Shown in pieces: positions 56,590 to 64,000 of a DNA stretch of 64,000 nt. Every line of letters starts with the position of its first letter. Positions within the stretch are counted from its first letter, which is position 1. Source of the DNA: Cyanophora paradoxa (taxonomy: Eukaryota > Glaucocystophyceae > Cyanophorales > Cyanophoraceae); the NCBI GenBank assembly GCA_004431415.1, contig QPMI01000109.1, positions 62,001 through 126,000 on the forward strand, in the 5' to 3' direction. Made by a program: the position numbers and the translations under genes. Under the pieces are notes generated by a model. It did no database searches. It was not told the DNA's origin and saw nothing but the letters and a program-made list of their open reading frames with translations.

Positions 56590-59266
56590 TTAGTCGAAGG
56601 TCATCTTCGAGCCCTTGAACTCCTGGACGGTGCCGTCGCGCTTGCCCTTGGACATCGGCGCGCCACCCCGGCCGCCGCCGCGGCCGCGGCCGCCACGCCC
56701 GCCGCGGTCGCCGAAACCGCCGCGCCCGCGCCCGCCGCGCCCGCCGCGGTCACCGAAGCCGCCGCGGCCGCGGCCGCCGAAGCCGCCGCGCCCGCCGCGG
56801 TCGCCGCCGGAGAAGCGGCCGCCGCCGCGGCCGAAGCGGACGCCGCCGCGGCCGCCGCGGTCGCCGCCGGAGCTGCGGCCGCCGCCGGCGTAGTCGACGC
56901 GGACGGGCCGGCCGTCGAAGTCCTGCTCCGCGAGGGCCACGGCCTTGTCCGCCGCGTCCTCCTCCTCGAAGTCAACGAATCCCATACTGCGCGCCGGACG
57001 GTCGGCGGCCGCGCCGCGCGGTCGGGACGGGGCGGGGCGCGCGAACCCCTTCGGCTTGCCCATGTCGTTGAGGAGGAGGCGGACGTTGGAGACGGTGCCG
57101 CACTCGGAGAAGAACTCGCCGACGCTCTCCTCGGTCGCCGACCACGGCAGGTTCCCCACGTACACCGACTTGCACCCGGGCGGCTTCTCCGACGGGCCCC
57201 GCGCTGCACGCAGAGGAGCGCGTCAGCCACCGCGGGCGACGAGAGCGGCCCGGGGCGGGGTGGGGCGAGAGATTGGAGAGGCGGCAGGCGGGGGAATCAG
57301 CGTAGAAGTTTGAATCATATAGATCATGCCAAATTTCTGCATAATTATAACGGCATCATTTTGCCCGCGCGGCGGCGCCCCGCTAGCCCCGGGCCCGAGA
57401 GGCGACGCGGAGGACGCACAGGGGCGGCCTTCGCTGCCAGCGCCGGACTGCCGGGGCGGGCGCGCCATCTCGATCTTGAGCGAGCGGCCCATGTGCTCCG
57501 CCCCGTTCATCTCGAGCGCCTGCCCGCCGTCCGCGTAAGAAGCCGACAGAAATGAAAAGGATCGCGAAGGGAGCGGAGCCGCGGCGGACCTTCTGCGCCT
57601 GCTCCGCAGTCTCGAATTGGACGTGGCACGCGCCGCGGGGCTTGCCGGTGTCCTGGAACCGCGCAATGCGCACCTCCCTGCGCACGGCCATCAGCAAAAG
57701 CGGCCGGCCGCAATCGGGCAGGGCGGGGGCGAGGCAGGGGCGCACTGGATGCCCTCGCACTCGTTCTCCTCGAAGAAGGACTTAACGGCGTCCTCGTCGG
57801 CGTCGTAGCTCAGGCCGGTGACGTACACGGTGCTCTCCGCCCCGCCCTCGCCGTCGCCGCGCTGCTTCTTCGCCGCCGGGCCGCTCGCGTCGTCCGCCTT
57901 GCGCTTCTGACCGCCCTTGGGCGCCTCGTCGTCCTCCTCCTCGTCCTCGTCCTCGTCCTCCTCCTCGTCATCGTCCGCCTTCTTGGCGGGCGCGGCCGCG
58001 GGCTTCGCCTTCTTCGCCGCCGGCTGCAGGCGGGGATTAAAACCGGAAAAAAGAAAGGGGCGAGCAGGTTGAAGCTCACCTCCTCGTCGCTGTCCTCCTC
58101 ATCGTCCGACTCGTCCTTCTTGGCGGCGGGCTTGGCGGCCGGCTTAGCGGCCGGAGGGGCGGGCTTCTTGATCACGGGCTTCTGCACAGTGGGCCGTCAT
58201 GGCGCTGGGCTGCGAAAAGAAAGAAAGCGGGACAGCCGAACCTCATCCTCGTCGCTCTCCTCATCCGACTCGTCCTTCTTCGCGGCAGGCTTAGCCGCGG
58301 GCTTGGCCGCCGGCTTGGCTGCGGCCGCGGCCGCGGGCTTCTTGGGTGCGGGCTTCTCGTCTTCCGAAGACTCCTCGTCGGACGACTCCTTCTTGGCAGC
58401 GGGCTTGGCGGCGGGCTTGGCCGGAGCAGCCTTGGCCGCGGGCTTCTTAGGCGCGGGCTTCTCGTCCTCCGACTCCTCGTCTGACGACTCCTTCTTGGCG
58501 GCGGGCTTGGCAGCGGGCTTGGCCGGGGCAGCCTTGGCGGCGGGAGCCGCGGGCTTCTTCGGGGCCGGCTTCTCCTGCGAAGATGACGTACGTTAGCTAG
58601 AAGAATGACTCGCGCGTGCATAATGCGCGTACGCGCTAGGCGATCTAGCCTGCGTTCTTTGATCGCTGAATCGAAGTCACAGGGACAACTTGCTAGCAAG
58701 CGCGCGTCACTAAGGACGTATACGCGCGAATCGCACCTCCTCGGAATCCTCGTCCGACGACTCCGCCTTCTTAGCCGCGGGCTTGGCAGCGGGCTTGGCC
58801 GGAGCAGCCTTGGCAGCCGCAGCCGCGGGCTTCTTGGGGGCGGGCTTCTCGTCCTCCGAAGACTCCTCGGAAGACTCCTCCTTCTTGGCCGGCGCAGCCT
58901 TGCCCTGCTCACAGTTCGTGAGTGATCCGCGTGATCGCGATCCGCATCACGCGAAGATGGTCGCGCAGAGGCTAGGGCGGGCGTACGTTATGCATACGCG
59001 CACGCGGGAGCTAGGAGAGACTCGAGAAATATAGCGGGGACACGGGGATCGCGAGGGGGGACTGACCTTCGCGGGCGCGGCCTTCGCGGCGCCCTTGGCG
59101 GGGGCGATCACCTTGGGCTCCTCCTCAGACGAATCGTCATCGGAAGACTCCTGCTTCTTCTTCGGGGCCGGCTTAGCGGCGGGCTTGGCTGCGGGCTGCG
59201 CTCACGCCGTCATCGCCCGCTCGCGAGCGCACAGGCGGTACGTCATGTTCAAATCACCTTCGCCAT
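56590..59266 (-). CDS. NCL: Nucleolin-like protein
   Basis: The start ATG 59266 gives a 9-nt first exon (MAK) spliced to PAAKPAAKPAPKKKQ. The N-terminal half repeats a Lys/Pro/Ala block with an acidic Ser patch: PAKPAAKPAAKKESSDEES and EKPAPKKPAAKA recur five or more times from 59180 to 58080. A longer acid run follows (DDDEEEDEDEDEEEDDE). RRM 1: STVYVTGLSYDADEDAVKSF, then EVRIARFQDTGKPRGACHVQ. RRM 2: MYVGNLPWSATEESVGEFF, with the RNP1-like stretch GFVDFEEEDAADKAV. The C-terminus is an RGG region (GGRGGFGGRGRGGFGDRGG) ending MTFD at 56590. Nucleolins bind pre-rRNA and nucleolar chromatin; this layout (acidic repeats, two RRMs, RGG) is that of plant and yeast nucleolin-like proteins. CK2-type sites are dense in the Ser/Asp/Glu patches. 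The family call is secure. Confidence 0.88.
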
Positions 59267-59491
59267 GGGTGCGGATGGGACGATCGCGGGCTGAAGTCGA
59301 CAGGCGACGAGAGAGACGAACTTGTTTTGGTCGAACCGGCGACTGGGTACGCTGGCGAACGATCGGCGGGGTACGTGGCTCAGTCCGGCTGGGGTCAGCG
59401 GGGGTCAGCTGCAGCCCGCCGTTCGCGCCGCATCCTCTCGTCACCTGGCGCTCGCCTGCGGCGACCCCGCGCAACTGCGGCGACTCCGCAC

Positions 59492-59677
59492 ATGGAAGAC
59501 GACGACTCGCACCTGGCACACCTCTGCGTGGCCGGCCTGTGCGTCTTCGCTTCCCTGCTCGTCGGCATTGGCGTGGCCTGGCGGCGCTACGCGCCCTTCA
59601 TCCGGCTTATCCACGCGCACTCGCCGGAATCTGCGGGTGAAGCAGCGCCTTCGCTGCCCTGCCGTAGCGCGAGCTGA
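59492..59677 (+). CDS. Small single-pass membrane protein (putative)
   Basis: A 61-residue uninterrupted frame starting MEDDDSHLAHLCVAGL with one clear hydrophobic helix (VAGLCVFASLLVGIGVA) followed by WRRYAP. This is the shape of a small type III or tail-type membrane protein. It is divergent from nucleolin with 225 bp between starts. Nothing homologous is known to me. It may be a chance ORF; the acidic N-terminus, helix and flanking Arg pair make it worth listing. Confidence 0.35.
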   Translation: MEDDDSHLAHLCVAGLCVFASLLVGIGVAWRRYAPFIRLIHAHSPESAGEAAPSLPCRSAS

Positions 59678-60420
59678 ACATTCCGTGCAGGACTTTTCAT
59701 GCTCTCGCCGGACAGTCTGAAAACGCAGAGCGCATTGGACGCCAAGTCGAAATGATCGGCTCGCATCGGGCGGGTTCCTGATCATGAGCCGTGCGCGAAT
59801 TCGAGGCAAGCCGCTCCGATCAATTGCTGTGCGTGCCTGCACTGTCATTCGCTTACGATAGTTGACGAAGATCGCAGGATCATGATCAAAATGCGATGCC
59901 TGCTTGCGCGCGCAACGGCCGCGGGCCGGCCGAATGCGCTTAAAGCCGCAACGTCAATGGAGCTCATCCCGAAGCGCCTGCAGCTTAGCAGTGCCACCTG
60001 AAGGTGGCAAGCCACTCCATCGTAAAGCCGCAGCAGCTGCGTCGCAGCTAGCAGCGCCGCTCCAGCATTTTGCAGTGCGGCTCACTGCAAGTCTTCTCGA
60101 CTTTAGCTGCGACTAATATTAATGCGTGTCTACTCCGATCGTCGAAGACCGCGACTAATTCAGTGTGCGCTGTACACTACTTGCAGGGAGTGCGCTTGTT
60201 GACGCAATTGCAATCAATGATATCGATGCTTTCAGTTGTACATGAAAACCTTCTCTTAATTCTCGGGCCTTCTGCGACTTGGGCTGACCGCCTGGGAGCT
60301 CTCCACGGCGGGGTCGTGTAGGCTAGAGGAGATTCTTAAATACAGGAGGAGCGAGTGCCGCGCCGCACTTCTAGCTCTTCTGCATCCCCGGAGCGAGGAC
60401 CTCCTCGTCTGGCGCCAGGA
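59678..60420. other. Intergenic region without a supported gene
   Basis: 740 bp of mixed composition. Short frames (for example 60070-60321) lack recognisable features. Palindromes such as GATCATGATC occur near 59780 and 59877. Confidence 0.4.
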
Positions 60421-60926
60421 TCAGCTATCGAGAGAACGGCGACCGCATGCGCAGGAGGCGCGCGCACTTCGCAGGATGACCCACACGTGCGAGTCGTCCT
60501 TTAACCTCGCGTTGACAACTTCGTTCATGTCCAGCAGCGTCCTGCACTGTGCGTTCAGCGGGTCCACGCAGAACTACGAAGGCAGGCACCCGTCCTCAAG
60601 AGCGATGGCCTTTGGCACGCCTGAGACGCGCGGATCAGACGACAGCTAGCGGAGAGGGAGAGCCTCAGGGCCCAAGCGCACCAAGCTCAACGCCGCTGTG
60701 CTGATCGTACCTCGCAATGCCCACGTTTCCAAGCCATCGGATGCGCTGCTGTCCCTCCGCGCACTGAACCTGCGAGCACATGTTCGAGCGCAAGAGGGTC
60801 GTCGACGTCAGCAGTGCGCGAGGTCGGGACTTCCGAGATCCTCGACGAGTTTAGCTAGCCGGCCAAGTTGGACAGTGAGCTGGCGCACCGGGATAGTCTT
60901 TTCTCTAACGTGCACGAAGATCCGCA
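60421..60926 (-). pseudogene. Small ubiquitin-fold-like gene with an in-frame TAG
   Basis: Joining ATG 60926 (MRIFVHVREKTIP) to VQCAEGQQRIRWLGNVGIAR and, after a second GT-AG intron, to VPKAIALEDGCLPS gives a smooth beta-grasp-like protein. The frame then meets TAG at 60574-60576 and continues open as FCVDPLNAQCRTLLDMNEVV and DDSHVWVILRSA to a TGA at 60421-60423. The part after the stop looks like the natural end of the domain. So the gene is either a recent pseudogene, read through, affected by a sequence error, or spliced in a way I cannot see. I cannot name the family. It is divergent from the hydrolase gene at 61230. Confidence 0.45.
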
Positions 60927-61229
60927 TAGCTAACAATGCAGTGCTTTGACGGAGGGGCGGTGGAGAGGGTCCTGGTGGCAAGCTCGCCTGGCTGGCAACG
61001 GAAGTTACAAATGCACCAGTTCACTTTTGCGAGGCGTATATACGCTCGTTGGTGGCGTGCGCTGCTTCCAGAGGAAGAAGTCTCCCTCTTCCAAAATTCG
61101 ATGGCTGTACCCGCCAACGCCAGCAGCCGCTGAGCAGCGGCTGAGCAGCCGCTGAGCAGCGAACGCGAGCAGCCGCAGCGGCACGCGCTGCAGGCACTTC
61201 TTTGAACTCTTTAGGTAGCCGGCCTCTCC
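60927..61229. promoter_or_regulatory. Divergent promoter region
   Basis: 303 bp between the small minus-strand gene and the hydrolase. A tandem repeat of a GCAGCCGCTGA unit lies at about 61120-61160. A 65-codon frame at 60936-61133 has no supporting feature. Confidence 0.35.
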
Positions 61230-62509
61230 ATGACGCAGCGCGCGCGCCTGAAGCCGGACATGCTCGCCGGCGGGCGGGACAACCTGAGGGCGTTCGAGTA
61301 CGTCGAGCCGGCGGACGGTATCGCGTCGAACCTGCTCATCATGTTTCACGGTGCGCCTTGCGCCTCTCGCGCGGACTCGGTCGCGCTCCGCGCCGCCCGC
61401 AGCGGCGCTCACCGCGAGCGCAGGGCTGGGAGACACACAGGAGAACTTCGCAAAGCTCGCAAAGCGCATGCGTCTCCCGCAGACGGCGGCGCTCGCCGTG
61501 CGGGCGCCGTTCCCGCTGCCGCTCGACATGGGCTGGTGCTGGCACGAGAGCTTCGAACAGGACGGGAGCTGTGCGTGCGGCGACGCCGCGTCTGAACCGC
61601 GCGTCTGAGTCTGGCGCAGTGATCGAGTACGTGCCCGGCGAGAAACGGCGGCTCGCGTCGCTCGCAAGGACGCGCGAGATGGTACTCGACCTGCTGGACG
61701 TCCTGCAGAACAAGTGCGGCTGGAAGCCCGGCGAGATATTCCTCTTCGGCTTCTCTCAGGCGCGCTGATGCCCACCCCGCCGCTCCGCGCCGCGCCGCGC
61801 CGCTGACCCGCCGCACGCGCAGGGGGCGATGGCGGCTTTGGACGCGGCGCTCGCCTCCCCGCGGCCGCTTGGGGGCGTCGTCTGCATATCGCTGAACATT
61901 CTGCAGGCGAGTTCCCTGCCGGCGCCGCCCGCCGCGCCCTCCCGCCGACCTCGCCGGCACAGGAGTGGATGGACGAGCGGAAGCACAGGAAAACGCCGGC
62001 ACCCGAGGCGCGCGGGGGGGCGCCGCGGGGCGGGGCGGGCGGGGGCGGAGGCTGAGGCGGAGGGGGCGGGCAGGTGGCGGCGAGCCGGGAGACGCCGGTG
62101 CTGCTCACGCACGGCGCCCTCGACGACGTCGTCGACATCGACACCGTCCGCGAGGCCGTCCGCCCGCCCCCGCCCCGCCCGCCCCGCCTCGGCCGGCCCC
62201 CACGCGGCGGCAGGTGGCGCAGCTGAAGGCGGAGGGAAGCGTGCGGAGCGCCGACCTGAACGAGTTCAGCAAGGAGCACGGCATGATTTCCAGCGAGGTG
62301 CGGGCCGAGCCGGGGTGGGCCGCGGCCCCCCGCGGCTGCTGCCGCCCTCTCATGCGGGGCGGGGGGCGGCGGCGCAGGCGGAGATGCGGGTGGTGATGGC
62401 GTTCTTCTCGAAGAACCTGAAGCTGCGGAGCGCGGCGCTGGACAAGATGGAGGGCCTCGTCGAGGTCGCCCCCGGCAAGGCCTCCGTCACCCGCGAGCCC
62501 CGGCGATAG
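61230..62509 (+). CDS. Acyl-protein thioesterase / carboxylesterase-like alpha/beta hydrolase
   Basis: Start MTQRARLKPDML at 61230. The fold landmarks are NLLIMFHG then LGDTQENFAKLAKRM, the oxyanion side of the family's HGLGD block, split by an intron. ALAVRAPFPLPLDMGWCWHE follows, then EIFLFGFSQ|GAMAALDAAL, the GFSQG nucleophile elbow, also split. The Asp candidate is in VLLTHGALDDVVDI and the His candidate in EFSKEHGM. It ends RREPR-like at 62507-62509. The family hydrolyses thioesters or esters such as S-acyl groups on proteins; the substrate is unknown. It is similar in layout to the LYPLA/LYPLAL group but with a C-terminal extension (VMAFFSKNLKLRSAALDKME). Introns are C-rich; exon borders near 61580-61620 and 61920-62070 are uncertain. 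Confidence 0.78.

Positions 62510-64000
<1,491 letters not shown>

Noticed and set aside
60936-61133. 65-codon frame MQCFDGGAVERV...
   Set aside because: It lies in a short divergent promoter region, antisense to the possible 5' UTR of the small minus-strand gene, with no recognisable feature.
61120-61160. CRISPR-like or satellite array
   Set aside because: Only three to four imperfect copies of an 11-nt unit without spacers; a simple tandem repeat in a eukaryotic genome.

Overview
This is a GC-rich (roughly 70%) nuclear segment from a eukaryote, almost certainly a photosynthetic protist. The evidence is spliced genes with very short introns throughout, typical eukaryotic families (DDX18/Has1 helicase, nucleolin, FIBP, SLC25 carrier, ERCC6L-type SNF2 ATPase, F-box proteins, HIR/band-7 protein), two eukaryotic tRNA-Trp(CCA) genes, and one protein with a twin-arginine thylakoid-type signal. 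The introns are unusual. Most are 50-90 bp, made of CCCCG repeats on the coding strand, carry a CTGAC-like branch-point box close to the 3' end, and use GC-AG about as often as GT-AG. This fits introner-rich algae; a pelagophyte such as Aureococcus is one candidate and a haptophyte another. The sequence alone does not settle the species.

Layout. 1-4510 (+): 3' part of a multi-pass GCC2/GCC3-like membrane receptor. 5539-9761 (-): TPR-like protein A. 10452-11248 (+): probable thylakoid-lumen protein. 11493-14911 (-): DDX18/Has1. 15466-16781 (+): Lys-rich helical protein in eleven mostly tiny exons. 17723-26009 (-): large TIR-transmembrane-ectodomain protein, the most notable gene. 27062-29355 (+): HIR protein. 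30037-31894 (-): SLC25 carrier. 32788-34630 (-): FIBP. 35085-36974 (+): unrecognised membrane protein. 37840-41697 (+): TPR-like protein B, paralogue of A. 42822-44387 (-): RWP-RK factor. 45702-48222 (+): F-box/LRR-like protein. 48445-53851 (-): PHD finger plus ERCC6L-like SNF2 ATPase. 54150-56054 (+): second F-box protein. 56590-59266 (-): nucleolin. 59492-59677 (+): small membrane ORF. 60421-60926 (-): small ubiquitin-fold-like gene with an in-frame stop. 61230-62509 (+): acyl-protein-thioesterase-like hydrolase. 62697-64000 (-): aminodeoxychorismate synthase component I, cut by the window edge.

A tRNA-Trp gene sits in each arm of a ~430 bp inverted repeat (about 37105-37532 and 45203-45640) that brackets TPR-B and the RWP-RK gene. 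Intergenic DNA is AT-richer and visibly dense in short perfect palindromes.

No operon-like linkage is evident and the genes are housekeeping or regulatory genes of separate pathways. TIR receptor, HIR protein, GCC-type receptor and F-box proteins could belong to surface sensing and defence, but proximity is the only link. All exon structures were read by eye: they rest on reading-frame continuity and family resemblance, not on transcripts.
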